Program-made: the position numbers and the translations under genes
Notes under the pieces: model-generated
The model's input: the letters and a program-made list of their open reading frames with translations, nothing else
The model's database searches: none
What the model was told of the DNA's origin: nothing
Assembly: GCF_024159025.1 (NCBI RefSeq)
Contig: NZ_JAMYXC010000214.1
Location: 1 to 33,281, forward strand
Reading direction: 5' to 3'
Origin: Limimaricola litoreus
GTDB lineage: Bacteria; Pseudomonadota; Alphaproteobacteria; Rhodobacterales; Rhodobacteraceae
Length of the DNA: 33,281 nucleotides
Part shown: piece after piece, positions 17,992 through 27,086 of the stretch
Position numbering within the stretch: position 1 is the stretch's first letter
Layout: each line of letters begins with the position of its first letter

Positions 17992-18498
17992 TCAGAACGG
18001 GATCTCGTCGTCGATGTCGCGGCTGCCGCCGCCACCGCCGCCCTGGTTGCCGCCGCCATAGCCGCCGCGGTCGTCGTAGCCGCCCGAGCCGCCGCCATAG
18101 CCGCCCCGGTCGTCACCGCCGTAGCCGCCACCGCCGCCGCCGTCACCACGCCCGCCGAGCAGCGTCAGGTTGCCGGTGAAGGGCCGCAGCACGACTTCGG
18201 TCGAGTAGCGGTCGTTGCCCGACTGGTCCTGCCACTTGCGGGTCTCGAGCTGACCCTCGAGATAGACGGTCGAGCCCTTCTTGAGGTATTGCTCGGCGAT
18301 CCGGCCCAGCGGCTCGTTGAAAATCGCGACCGAGTGCCACTCGGTGCGCTCGCGGCGCTCGCCGGTGCTCTTGTCCTTCCAGGTCTCGGAGGTGGCGACG
18401 CGCAGGTTCACCACCTTGCCGCCGTTCTGGAAGGTGCGGACCTCGGGGTCACGACCCAGATTGCCGATGATGATCACCTTGTTAACGGAACCGGCCAT
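17992..18498 (-). CDS. ssb: Single-stranded DNA-binding protein
   Basis: This 168-residue SSB has an OB fold at about 3-112, beginning [19 protein letters not shown] and including [21 protein letters not shown] and [18 protein letters not shown] glycine-rich linker (about 115-158) has YGG-type repeats. The invariant acidic C-terminal tip DIDDEIPF binds partner proteins. AGGAGG lies 6 bases before the ATG. The gene is divergent from a lytic transglycosylase gene. I looked for an alphaproteobacterial LexA box (GTTC-N7-GTTC) upstream and did not find one. Confidence 0.98.
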   Translation of the reverse strand: MAGSVNKVIIIGNLGRDPEVRTFQNGGKVVNLRVATSETWKDKSTGERRERTEWHSVAIFNEPLGRIAEQYLKKGSTVYLEGQLETRKWQDQSGNDRYSTEVVLRPFTGNLTLLGGRGDGGGGGGYGGDDRGGYGGGSGGYDDRGGYGGGNQGGGGGGSRDIDDEIPF

Positions 18499-18673
18499 AA
18501 CGCCTCCTGCCTTGTCGAATCTTGCGAGTGTTCAGGTGCCGACCCTATGCCGCGCGGCCGTCCGATGACAGCGGAATTGGCGCTTGCGGCTTTCCTTTCC
18601 GCCACGATCCCGGCTAGCCTCGCCTCAGCGAACGCACCCCGCGGCACAGGAAGCGGCGGAACGGAGGGACGCA

Positions 18674-19279
18674 ATGACACCAGGATTCCGAGCCGCCGTC
18701 GCGGCGGCGCTTTGCCTTGCCTGCGGCACACCGGCGCTGGCCGACCGGGTTTCGAGCAGTTCGGCGCCGGCCCTGTTCGGCTCGCAGCTGCGCGTGCTCG
18801 ATGGCCGCGCGGCCTCGCAATACGCAAGCTCCGACCGGTTGCAGCCGCCGCGCGCCGAGGTGCCGGAGGCCTTGCGCGCGGCCGCCGCGCCTGTGCCCGC
18901 CTTTCGCGGGCGCTATGCCGGGCCCTATCTCGATCTCGCGCGGCAGGCCGCGCGCAGGCACCGCATCCCCGAGGAGCTGTTCCTGCGCCTCGTGCAGCAG
19001 GAGAGCGGCTGGAACGCCCGCGCCGTCAGCAAGGTGGGGGCGCTCGGCCTCGCGCAGCTGATGCCGGGCACGGCACGGCAACTGCGGGTCGATCCGCATG
19101 ATCCGGTCCAGAACCTCGACGGGGGCGCGAGTTACCTGCGGATGCAGTTCGACCGTTTCAAGGACTGGCGGCTGGCGCTTGCGGCCTACAATGCCGGGCC
19201 GGGGGCGGTGACCAAGTATGGTGGTATACCGCCCTATGCCGAAACCCGGCACTACGTGAAGGTGATCCTGGGGAACTGA
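18674..19279 (+). CDS. Periplasmic lytic transglycosylase, SLT family
   Basis: This 201-residue protein has a signal peptide (1-23, ending PALA) and a C-terminal SLT/goose-lysozyme-like domain (about 80-200). The catalytic glutamate is E110 in [20 protein letters not shown]. Further signatures are [13 protein letters not shown] and [14 protein letters not shown]. It cleaves peptidoglycan glycan strands to 1,6-anhydro-MurNAc products, which are the upstream source for AnmK, encoded about 0.7 kb away. The start at 18674 was chosen for the signal peptide and the GGAGGG 5-6 bases before it; the longer frame to 18584 is not needed. The region between about 25 and 80 is low-complexity linker. Confidence 0.93.
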   Translation: MTPGFRAAVAAALCLACGTPALADRVSSSSAPALFGSQLRVLDGRAASQYASSDRLQPPRAEVPEALRAAAAPVPAFRGRYAGPYLDLARQAARRHRIPEELFLRLVQQESGWNARAVSKVGALGLAQLMPGTARQLRVDPHDPVQNLDGGASYLRMQFDRFKDWRLALAAYNAGPGAVTKYGGIPPYAETRHYVKVILGN

Positions 19280-19299
19280 GCCAGCGCTTGTGCGCTGGC
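19280..19299. terminator. Terminator hairpin between the lytic transglycosylase and DUF1206 genes
   Basis: A perfect 8-bp stem (GCCAGCGC with GCGCTGGC) has loop TTGT and begins directly after the transglycosylase stop. It lies between convergent genes and so could serve both. Confidence 0.72.
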
Positions 19300-19313
19300 C
19301 CGGGTGGACCTGC

Positions 19314-20147
19314 TCAGTTGGCCAGACGCCGTGCCATGGTCTCGACATCGTCGGTCTTCAGCTTGGGGATCAGCCGGTAGGCCGCGTTGACGAAGCAGAA
19401 GAGCGAAAACGCCAGAAGGCCGATCGCCAGCGCGGTGACCAGCACCGTGCCATAGGGCTTTTCGCGCAGCCAGTCGAAGGCCTCGGCCAGGCCGCCTGCT
19501 TCACTGGGGTCGAGCGTCCAGGCGGCATAGATCAACAGGAAACCGACGATGGCGATCACCGCGCCGTTGGCGACAAGGCCAAGGGTGAGCGCCGGACGCA
19601 GCTTGAGCGTCAGCGGCTTGGCGCGCAGATTGTCCATGTATTTGTGCGACACACCCTTCCAGATGTAATAGAGCCCCGCGCCCAGCCCGATCGCACCGGC
19701 GATGCCGACGATCCATTGGCCGAAGGGCATCTGCATGATCTTGGCCGTCCATTTGTCGAGGCTGGAACCGCCGCCCGAGCCCGAGGAGGACGGCATCAGG
19801 ATCGCCGCCGCCGTGACCGCAAGACCGAGGTGGATGAGGCCTGTCACGACCTGCCCGAGCCGCGCCAGGATGCCCTTGGCCTCGCTGCCATGCGCCTCGA
19901 GATCCCAGAACGCCGCGACGAGCCGCCAGATGCCGTAGGCGGCGAGGCCCAGCGCGATCAGCGCCAAGAGCGCGATGCCCCACCAGGCGCGTTCGAGCGA
20001 GGCCATCGCCTCGCCTGTGCCGCCCGGCGTCGAACCGCGCCAGATCGCGAAGAGCGACAGGATCGCCACCACGAGGTAGATGAGGCCGCGCCCCGCATAG
20101 CCCGCGCGCATGACCGGGACTGCCCATTGGAGATTTTGCTGTGTCAT
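19314..20147 (-). CDS. DUF1206-domain integral membrane protein
   Basis: This 277-residue protein has about six transmembrane spans in three two-span repeats. Each repeat has a Gly/Tyr-rich element such as RAGYAGRGLIYLVVA, RLGQVVTGLIHLGLA and TLGLVANGAVIAIVG, which is the DUF1206 pattern. A basic loop after span 4 carries GVSHKYMDNL, and the last span leads to a conserved tail with FCFVNAAYRLIPK. Function unknown. The start at 20147 is preferred over an upstream frame to 20228 that lacks family similarity. It follows miaA on the same strand after 91 bases and is convergent with the transglycosylase gene. Confidence 0.87.
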   Translation of the reverse strand: MTQQNLQWAVPVMRAGYAGRGLIYLVVAILSLFAIWRGSTPGGTGEAMASLERAWWGIALLALIALGLAAYGIWRLVAAFWDLEAHGSEAKGILARLGQVVTGLIHLGLAVTAAAILMPSSSGSGGGSSLDKWTAKIMQMPFGQWIVGIAGAIGLGAGLYYIWKGVSHKYMDNLRAKPLTLKLRPALTLGLVANGAVIAIVGFLLIYAAWTLDPSEAGGLAEAFDWLREKPYGTVLVTALAIGLLAFSLFCFVNAAYRLIPKLKTDDVETMARRLAN

Positions 20148-20182
20148 GGGGTCACAAGCGGCCCCGCATCCTCCCGGTTCCG

Positions 20183-20216
20183 CCGACCGGCCGGCATTGC
20201 CGCCGCGTCCGGTCGG
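20183..20216 (-). terminator. Inverted repeat downstream of miaA
   Basis: An 8-bp perfect repeat (CCGACCGG at 20183-20190, CCGGTCGG at 20209-20216) encloses an 18-base GC-rich loop. It lies 22 bases after the miaA stop and may terminate or attenuate before the DUF1206 gene. Confidence 0.4.
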
Positions 20217-20238
20217 TGTGTTGCGCAAGCCACGCGGT

Positions 20239-21123
20239 TCAGCCGGTCAGCTTTGCGGGGTCGACCTCGCGCCAGCCGCCCATGCGGCTGCGAAACCAGC
20301 TGCGCTGGCGCTTGGCATATTGCCGAGAGGCGATGATCGCGGCCTCGCGCGCGGTCTCGAGATCCGTCTCTCCGCGCAGATGCGCCACCAGTTCGGGCGC
20401 GCCGATCGCGCGGGCCCATGGGGCATTCGGTTGCCAATGCGGCAGCATTGCGCGCGCCTCCTCCAGCGCGCCGTCCTCGATCATCGCGTCGAAACGCCGG
20501 GCGATGCGCGCGTTGAGCCAGGCCGGGTCGGGACGCAGCACGATGGGCTGCGCGCGGGCCAGCGGCAGAAGCGGAGCGGGGGTGTCGGCCTGCCAATCGG
20601 CGATGCCGCGCCCGGTGGCGCGCAGCACCTCCCAGGCGCGCTGCACCCGGGCGCGGTTGTTCAGGTCGAGGCGCGCGCGGCTGGCGGCGTCGAGCCCCTC
20701 CACCAGATCGGGCAGGGCGATGGCGTCGGCCTCGGCGCGGATGGCGGACGGGGTCGCGGGGATCTCGGCCAGCCCCTCGGTCAGCGCCGAGAAGTAGAGC
20801 CCGGTACCGCCGGTGATGATCGGCCGCGCGCCGTTCAGAAGCGGCGCCACCGCCCGCAGCCAGTGGCCGACCGACCACGCCGCATCCCGCGCGACATGGC
20901 CGTAGAGCGCATGCGGCGCGCGGCTCTCCTCCTCGGGCGAGGGTCGGGCGGTCAGCACCCGCCAGTCGGCATAGACCTGCAGCGCATCGGCATTGACCAC
21001 CACGCCGCCGCCCGTCTCGGCCACCGCGAGCGCCAGCGCCGACTTGCCCGAGGCGGTCGGCCCGGCGATCAGCACCGGGCGCGCGGGATCGAGCCCGCGC
21101 GCGATCTCGGACAGCGCGATCAT
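20239..21123 (-). CDS. miaA: tRNA dimethylallyltransferase
   Basis: This 294-residue enzyme transfers a dimethylallyl group to N6 of A37 in tRNAs that read UNN codons. The P-loop GPTASGKS is at 21-28 and the [10 protein letters not shown] segment follows. The [14 protein letters not shown] motif, the [17 protein letters not shown] segment and a C-terminal [10 protein letters not shown] tRNA-contact region are present. It is divergent from pyrH, with 107 bases between start codons. Its substrate DMAPP ultimately derives from the MEP pathway, of which dxr is encoded in the adjacent cluster. Nothing abnormal. Confidence 0.97.
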   Translation of the reverse strand: MIALSEIARGLDPARPVLIAGPTASGKSALALAVAETGGGVVVNADALQVYADWRVLTARPSPEEESRAPHALYGHVARDAAWSVGHWLRAVAPLLNGARPIITGGTGLYFSALTEGLAEIPATPSAIRAEADAIALPDLVEGLDAASRARLDLNNRARVQRAWEVLRATGRGIADWQADTPAPLLPLARAQPIVLRPDPAWLNARIARRFDAMIEDGALEEARAMLPHWQPNAPWARAIGAPELVAHLRGETDLETAREAAIIASRQYAKRQRSWFRSRMGGWREVDPAKLTG

Positions 21124-21159
21124 CCCCGGCCGATGCCCGCCGGGACGGTCCGCGCGGCA

Positions 21160-21188
21160 TTGAACACCGGCGCGGTTTCGTCCATCTT
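21160..21188 (+). promoter_or_regulatory. Candidate promoter for the pyrH envelope cluster
   Basis: TTGAAC at 21160-21165 and CATCTT at 21183-21188 are 17 bases apart. The -10 sits in TCCATCTT, which also resembles the CCATNT of alphaproteobacterial heat-shock (RpoH) promoters. It would give a leader of about 35-40 bases before pyrH. Confidence 0.4.
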
Positions 21189-21230
21189 GCGCGACGACCC
21201 AAGACCCCCCGAGCCACGCACGGAGCCCCC

Positions 21231-21956
21231 ATGACCGATACCCACAAGCCCGCTTTCCGCAGGGTTATGCTGAAGATCTCCGGGGAGGCCTTGATGGGGA
21301 ACACGGCGTTCGGTCTGCATCCGCCGACCGTCGAACGCATCGCGCGCGAGGTCAAGTCGGTGCATGATCTCGGTGTCGAGATCTGCATGGTGATCGGCGG
21401 CGGCAACATCTTTCGCGGGCTGTCGGGCTCGGCACAGGGGATGGAGCGGACCACCGCCGACTACATGGGCATGCTCGCCACGGTGATGAACGCGCTGGCG
21501 ATGCAATCGGCGCTCGAGGAACTCGGCGTCTATACCCGCGTGATCTCGGCCATCCCGATGGACCAGGTCTGCGAGCCCTACATCCGCCGCCGGGCCGTGC
21601 GCCATCTGGAGAAGAAGCGCGTCTGCATCTTCGCCGCCGGCACCGGCAACCCCTATTTCACCACCGACACCGCCGCGACGCTGCGCGCCAACGAGATGAG
21701 CTGCGAGGCGATCTTCAAGGGCACCAAGGTCGACGGGGTCTATGACAAGGACCCCAAGAAGTTCGACGATGCCAAGCGCTACTCGACCGTCACCTATGAC
21801 GAGGTGCTGCAAAAGCATCTGGGCGTGATGGATGCGAGCGCCATCGCGCTGGCGCGCGACAACGACCTGCCGATCATCGTCTTCTCGCTCGACGAGCCGG
21901 GCGGCTTCCGCGGCATCCTCGCGGGCGAAGGCACCTCGACGCGGGTGCACGGCTGA
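21231..21956 (+). CDS. pyrH: Uridylate (UMP) kinase
   Basis: This 241-residue amino-acid-kinase-fold enzyme makes UDP from UMP with [20 protein letters not shown], the UMP-binding [16 protein letters not shown] region, [13 protein letters not shown] and the acidic [12 protein letters not shown] segment are all present. GGAG lies 6-7 bases before the ATG. It heads the plus-strand cluster that runs to the end of the window. Unlike many bacteria, rpsB and tsf are not directly upstream, where the divergent miaA lies instead. A 134-base gap follows before frr. Confidence 0.98.
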   Translation: MTDTHKPAFRRVMLKISGEALMGNTAFGLHPPTVERIAREVKSVHDLGVEICMVIGGGNIFRGLSGSAQGMERTTADYMGMLATVMNALAMQSALEELGVYTRVISAIPMDQVCEPYIRRRAVRHLEKKRVCIFAAGTGNPYFTTDTAATLRANEMSCEAIFKGTKVDGVYDKDPKKFDDAKRYSTVTYDEVLQKHLGVMDASAIALARDNDLPIIVFSLDEPGGFRGILAGEGTSTRVHG

Positions 21957-22090
21957 CCGAAACTCACCGTGCTATTGCCGCGTGGCTGACACATGGCGGC
22001 GCTAGCATGGGGCAAAGTGTTCTGGAATGACGGGGCTGCCTCGGCTATCACCGGCGCCAACGGCACGCTCCCAAAGACAAGAAGAGACCG

Positions 22091-22654
22091 ATGGCAGACG
22101 ATTTCGAACTCGACACCGACGACCTTCAGCGCCGCATGGACGGGGCGATCGCCTCCCTGCGCACCGAATTCGCCTCGCTCAGGACGGGCCGCGCCTCGGC
22201 CTCGATGCTCGAGCCGGTGATGGTGGAGGCTTACGGCAGCCCGACCCCGATCAACCAGGTCGGCACCGTCAACGTCCCCGAGCCGCGCATGGTGACCATC
22301 AACGTCTGGGACAAGTCCATGGTCGGCAAGGTCGAAAAGGCGATCCGCGAAAGCGGCCTCGGCATCAACCCGCAGCTCAATGGCACCATCATCATGCTGC
22401 CGATCCCCGAGCTGAACGAGGAGCGCCGGACCCAGCTCACCAAGGTGGCCGGGCAATATGCCGAGCACGCCCGCGTCGCGATCCGCAACCTGCGCCGTGA
22501 CGGCATGGACCAGATCAAGAAGGCCAAGTCCGACGGTCTCTCCGAGGACGACCAGAAGTTCTGGGAGCAGGAGGTGCAGGAGCTGACCGATCGCTACATC
22601 AAGCAGATCGACCAGCAGCTCGAGACGAAACAGGCCGAGATCATGCAGGTCTGA
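22091..22654 (+). CDS. frr: Ribosome recycling factor
   Basis: This 187-residue protein splits post-termination ribosomes with EF-G. The tRNA-mimic helical bundle is evident: the first helix ends with [21 protein letters not shown]. The small beta domain contains [22 protein letters not shown], and the last helices include [18 protein letters not shown]. The conserved Arg in RNLRRD is present. Family length is typical. The 134-base gap after pyrH shows no clear promoter or hairpin, and the purine-rich GAAGAGA before the ATG is a modest Shine-Dalgarno. Confidence 0.98.
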   Translation: MADDFELDTDDLQRRMDGAIASLRTEFASLRTGRASASMLEPVMVEAYGSPTPINQVGTVNVPEPRMVTINVWDKSMVGKVEKAIRESGLGINPQLNGTIIMLPIPELNEERRTQLTKVAGQYAEHARVAIRNLRRDGMDQIKKAKSDGLSEDDQKFWEQEVQELTDRYIKQIDQQLETKQAEIMQV

Positions 22655-22688
22655 GGCCGGCGCCTCGACAATTGCAAGGGAGGCCTCG

Positions 22689-23422
<734 letters not shown>

Positions 23423-23423
<1 letters not shown>

Positions 23424-24283
23424 TGACGGAACCGGAGGACAAGACGGGCGCCGAGGCGCAGGGCGAGGGGATGGTCGCGGGGGCCGCGGCGCTGGCCGAT
23501 CCGGGCCGGTGGAGCGATCTGAGCGTGCGGATGACCTCCGGCGCGGCGATGGCCGTGCTGGGCGCCGCGGCGGTCATGATGGGCGGCTTGTGGTTCCAGA
23601 TGCTGACGGTGTTCGTCACCGCCGTGATGATCTGGGAGCTGTGGATGATGATCGAGCCCGGCAAGCCGACGCCGGGCATGCTTCTGGCCGCGCTCTGCGC
23701 CAGCGTGCTGTCGGGCCAGCTTTCGAGCCCGGAGAACTGGGCCTTACTGCTGTTTCTAGTCCCGCCCATCGCCGGGGCGCTGATGCTGCGGCGCGAGCGG
23801 GGGACCTTCCTCGCCTTCGCGCTGGGCATCGAGATCGCCGGTTGGGGCCTCGTCACCTTCCGCGCCGAATACGGCTTTCAATGGCTGCTGTGGCTGATCC
23901 TCGTGGTCGTGGCCACGGATGTCTTCGGCTATCTCGTCGGCCGGACGGTGGGCGGGCCGAAGTTCTGGCCCAAGGTCAGCCCCAAGAAGACCTGGTCGGG
24001 CACCGCCGGCGGCTGGATCGCCGCGGGGCTCGTCGGTCTCGTCTTCGTCTGGCTCACCTCCAGCGCCTGGCATCTGGTGTGGATCTCCATGCTTTTGAGC
24101 TTTGCCAGCCAGATGGGCGACATCGCCGAAAGCGCGCTCAAACGGCGTATGAAGGTCAAGGACAGCTCGACGCTGATCCCCGGACACGGCGGGCTGTTCG
24201 ACCGCTTCGACGCGATGCTGGGGGCCTCGCTCTTCATGCTGCTGGCTTCGGTGCTCGGCTTCATCCCCGGGGTGCATTTTTGA
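23423..24283 (+). CDS. cdsA: Phosphatidate cytidylyltransferase (CDP-diglyceride synthase)
   Basis: This 286-residue membrane enzyme makes CDP-diacylglycerol from phosphatidate and CTP. It has about seven or eight spans after a cytoplasmic N-terminal tail of about 35 residues. The family signature is complete near the C-terminus: SALKRRMKVKDSSTLIPGHG followed by GLFDRFD. VSPKKTWSGTAGGW lies before it. It starts on the last base of the uppS stop. Its own stop overlaps the TTG start of dxr. Confidence 0.97.
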
Positions 24284-25458
24284 AACGCGTCACCATTCTC
24301 GGCGCCACCGGATCGATCGGCTGCCAGACCGTCGAGCTGATCGAAGCCGCGCCCGAGCGCTTCGAGACCGTCGCACTGACCGGCGGGCGCAACGTGGCGC
24401 TTCTGGCCGATCAGGCGAAGCGGCTGGGTGCCAAGATCGCCGTCACCTGCTTCGATGACTGCCGCGCCGAGCTGGCCGAGCGGCTCGCGGGGACCGGCAT
24501 TGCCGTGGCCTCCGGCGACGCCGCCATCGCCGAGGCCGCGACCAGGCCCGCCGATCTGGTGATGTCGGCCATCGTCGGCGCTGCGGGGCTCGTGCCGGGT
24601 CTCGCTGCGATCAAGCAGGGCGCGACGCTGGCGCTCGCCAATAAGGAGACCATGGTGGCCGCCGGGCCGCTGGTGCTGGCCGAGGCGCGCGCCCATGGCG
24701 CGACCTTGCTGCCGGTCGACAGCGAGCATTCGGCGGTGTTCCAGGCGCTGGTGGGCGAAGACCGCGGGGCGGTCGAGCGGGTGATCCTCACCGCCTCGGG
24801 CGGTGCGTTCCGCGACTGGCCGCTGGAGCGGCTGGCGGCGGCCACCCCCGAAGAGGCCGCGACCCACCCCAACTGGGCCATGGGCCAGCGCATCACCATC
24901 GACAGCGCCTCGATGTTCAACAAGGCGCTCGAAGTCATCGAGGCGAAAGAGCTTTTCGACCTCTCGCCCGACCAGGTCGAGGTGGTGATCCACCCCGAGA
25001 GCCTTATCCACGCGCTGGTCGGCTTCAACGACGGCGCGCTGATGGCGCATATGGGCGCGCCCGACATGCGCCACGCGATCGGCTACGCGCTCAACTGGCC
25101 CGAGCGGCGGGCGCTGCCGGTGGCGCGGCTCGATCTCGCGGCGCAGGGCTCCATGACCTTCCGCGCCCCCGATGATGCGCGCTATCCCGCGCTGCGGCTG
25201 GCGCGGCGGGTGATGGAGGAGGGCGGGCTCGCGGGGGCCGCGTTCAACGCCGCCAAGGAGGCCGCGCTCGACGCCTTTCTCGACCGGCGCATCGGCTTCA
25301 TGCAGATGGCACAGGTGGTGGAGCGGGTGCTGGACACGATGTCGCGCGAGGGCGCGCTTCGGGTTGACAGCCCGGACCTCGACGCGGTCCTTGGGGCCGA
25401 TGCTCAGGCGCGCGCGCGCGCCGCTTCCATCGCCCGGACCGATCTTCTGACCGCATAG
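24280..25458 (+). CDS. dxr: 1-deoxy-D-xylulose 5-phosphate reductoisomerase
   Basis: This 392-residue enzyme performs the second step of the MEP isoprenoid pathway, converting DXP to MEP with NADPH. I place the start at TTG 24280, overlapping the cdsA stop in TTGA; the protein then reads MKRVTILGATGSIG, exactly where the family begins. No ATG or GTG start fits. The NADPH site GATGSIG, metal-binding VDSEHSAVFQAL, HPNWAMGQRITIDSASMFNK, IHPESLIHALVGF and GAPDMRHAIGYAL are all present. Length is normal. The TTG start and 4-base overlap suggest translation coupled to cdsA. Its product pool feeds UppS two genes upstream. Confidence 0.96.
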   Translation: MKRVTILGATGSIGCQTVELIEAAPERFETVALTGGRNVALLADQAKRLGAKIAVTCFDDCRAELAERLAGTGIAVASGDAAIAEAATRPADLVMSAIVGAAGLVPGLAAIKQGATLALANKETMVAAGPLVLAEARAHGATLLPVDSEHSAVFQALVGEDRGAVERVILTASGGAFRDWPLERLAAATPEEAATHPNWAMGQRITIDSASMFNKALEVIEAKELFDLSPDQVEVVIHPESLIHALVGFNDGALMAHMGAPDMRHAIGYALNWPERRALPVARLDLAAQGSMTFRAPDDARYPALRLARRVMEEGGLAGAAFNAAKEAALDAFLDRRIGFMQMAQVVERVLDTMSREGALRVDSPDLDAVLGADAQARARAASIARTDLLTA

Positions 25459-25467
25459 GACGCCCCC

Positions 25468-26802
25468 TTGGACCCGACCCAGATCCTGCCGCAGTTCGGC
25501 AACGTCGCCTTCACCCTCGCCGCCTTCGTGGTGGCGCTTTCGGTGATCGTGGCGATCCACGAATACGGCCATTACATCGTCGGGCGCTGGTCGGGCATCA
25601 AGGCGGAGGTGTTCAGCCTCGGCTTCGGCCCGGTGCTCGTCTCGCGCCGCGACAGGCATGGCACGCTATGGCAGATCGCGGCCTTGCCCTTCGGCGGCTA
25701 CGTGAAGTTCATGGGCGATGCCAACGCGGCCTCGGTCGGGCAGGCGGCGGGCACGGACCCCGCGCAGCTGCGCCACACCATGCTCGGTGCGCCGCTCTGG
25801 GCGCGGGCGGCGACGGTGGCGGCGGGGCCGGTGTTCAACTTCGTGCTGTCGATCCTGATCTTCACGGCGGTGATCCTGACCCAGGGCCGCCCCGCCGACC
25901 CGCTCACCGTGGAGCGGATGCTGCCGCTGCCGCCGGGCTACGTCAACGAGCTGCGCGTGGGCGATGAAATCCTCGCCATCGGCGGCGCCGAATTGCCGGG
26001 CGAGGGCGGGCTGGGCCGCGTGGCCGAAGGTTATCCGGCCGAGCCGGTGCTCGATTACCGAATCCGCCGCGACGGGCGCGAGATGCTGCTGCGCGGCCCC
26101 TATCCGCAGCCGCCCATCGTGGGCGCCGTCTCGCCACGCTCCGCGGCCGCATCGGCGGGACTGCGGGCTGGCGACGTGATCACCTCGCTCGACGGGCAGG
26201 AGGTCTTTGCCTTCGCGCAGCTGATCGAGACCGTCACCGCCTCGAATGGCCGCCCGCTCGACCTGACCATCTGGCGCGACGGCACGACCCGCGATCTCAC
26301 GCTCACCCCGCGGCGGGTCGATCTGCCGCGCGAGGAGGGCGGCTTCGAGACGCGCTGGCTCTTAGGCATCTCCTCGGGGCTGTTCTTCGAGGCGGCGACC
26401 GAGACGCCGGGGCTCGGCACGGCGCTGGCCGATGCGGCGGGCCAGGTCTGGCGGATCATCACCTCCTCGATCTCGGGGCTGGGCGCGATGCTCACCGGCG
26501 CGATTTCCTCGTGCAACCTGTCGGGCCCGGTGGGCATCGCCCAGACCTCGGGCGCGATGGCCGAGCAGGGCGCCGCCAGCTTCATCTGGTTCGTCGCGGT
26601 GCTGTCGACGGCGGTGGGCCTGCTCAATCTCTTTCCGATCCCGGTGCTCGACGGCGGGCATCTCGTCTTCTTCGGCTACGAGGCGGTCACCGGCCGCCAG
26701 CCGAGCGACAAGGCGCTGCGCGTGCTGATGGCGCTGGGGCTGTCGCTGATCCTGACGATGACGGTCTTCGCCGTGCTCAACGACCTGTTCCTGTGCCCCT
26801 GA
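25468..26802 (+). CDS. rseP: RseP/MmpA-type site-2 zinc metalloprotease
   Basis: This 444-residue intramembrane protease has HEYGH at 31-35 in the first span. A FNFVLSILIF span and two PDZ-like regions in the periplasmic middle follow, the second starting SPRSAAASAGLRAGDVITSLDG. The final catalytic span has NLFPIPVLDGGHL, whose Asp is the third zinc ligand. In E. coli RseP cleaves the anti-sigma factor RseA, and in Caulobacter MmpA cleaves PodJ; the substrate here is unknown. The start is TTG at 25468, with AGGA 8 bases upstream overlapping the dxr stop (TAGGA). No ATG gives a full-length N-terminus with the first span intact. Confidence 0.95.
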   Translation: MDPTQILPQFGNVAFTLAAFVVALSVIVAIHEYGHYIVGRWSGIKAEVFSLGFGPVLVSRRDRHGTLWQIAALPFGGYVKFMGDANAASVGQAAGTDPAQLRHTMLGAPLWARAATVAAGPVFNFVLSILIFTAVILTQGRPADPLTVERMLPLPPGYVNELRVGDEILAIGGAELPGEGGLGRVAEGYPAEPVLDYRIRRDGREMLLRGPYPQPPIVGAVSPRSAAASAGLRAGDVITSLDGQEVFAFAQLIETVTASNGRPLDLTIWRDGTTRDLTLTPRRVDLPREEGGFETRWLLGISSGLFFEAATETPGLGTALADAAGQVWRIITSSISGLGAMLTGAISSCNLSGPVGIAQTSGAMAEQGAASFIWFVAVLSTAVGLLNLFPIPVLDGGHLVFFGYEAVTGRQPSDKALRVLMALGLSLILTMTVFAVLNDLFLCP

Positions 26803-26841
26803 GGCCGCTCCGGCGCCTTTGCGATGCCGGATTTGCGCCAG

Positions 26842-26872
26842 AATCGGATGCCACGATGCAAGGCATCCGATT
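26842..26872 (+). terminator. Hairpin downstream of rseP
   Basis: A perfect 11-bp stem (26842-26852 with 26862-26872) has a 9-base loop and lies 39 bases after rseP. No T-tract follows beyond TT. It may be a partial terminator, or an mRNA processing site before the small ORF at 26894. Confidence 0.55.
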
Positions 26873-26893
26873 GTCGCGAAAAGGAGCGCTGTC

Positions 26894-27016
26894 ATGCCGT
26901 CATCGAAGCCCGGGGTCGAACTGCGGCTGATGCTGATGCAGTCCCTCGACTGGGCGCTGATCCCCTCGGCCATCATCTGCGCACTGGCGGTCTCGGCCCA
27001 TCTCGCCGGGTCGTAG
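26894..27016 (+). CDS. Putative 40-residue single-span membrane protein between rseP and bamA
   Basis: This small ORF has an excellent ribosome-binding site: AAGGAG at 26881-26886, 7 bases before ATG 26894. The first half is polar and basic (MPSSKPGVELR). The second half, from about residue 19 to 37, is a continuous hydrophobic stretch (WALIPSAIICALAVSAHL) suited to one membrane span, ending AGS. I recognise no family. It sits on the coding strand of the cluster, between the rseP hairpin and a promoter candidate for bamA. Short length means chance cannot be excluded, but the Shine-Dalgarno and span together make a real gene plausible. Confidence 0.5.
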   Translation: MPSSKPGVELRLMLMQSLDWALIPSAIICALAVSAHLAGS

Positions 27017-27019
27017 CTT

Positions 27020-27046
27020 TTGACAAGGCCGCCGCGTCCCGATACT
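27020..27046 (+). promoter_or_regulatory. bamA: Candidate promoter for bamA
   Basis: A perfect TTGACA at 27020-27025 is followed after 15 bases by GATACT at 27041-27046 (4 of 6 matches), 40 bases before bamA. The spacer is short, so this is a moderate candidate for an internal promoter driving bamA and the genes after it. Confidence 0.42.
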
Positions 27047-27086
27047 TCCCTAGACCAAGAAACGACGTGTGGCAGGGATGGTGACG

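Noticed and set aside
18000-18150. Short GC-rich repeats that could suggest a repeat array
   Set aside because: They are codon repeats of the Gly/Tyr-rich linker of SSB, not CRISPR or an intergenic repeat.
18499-18673. Possible LexA (SOS) box before ssb
   Set aside because: Isolated GTTC and GAAT words occur, but no GTTC-N7-GTTC or convincing variant is present.
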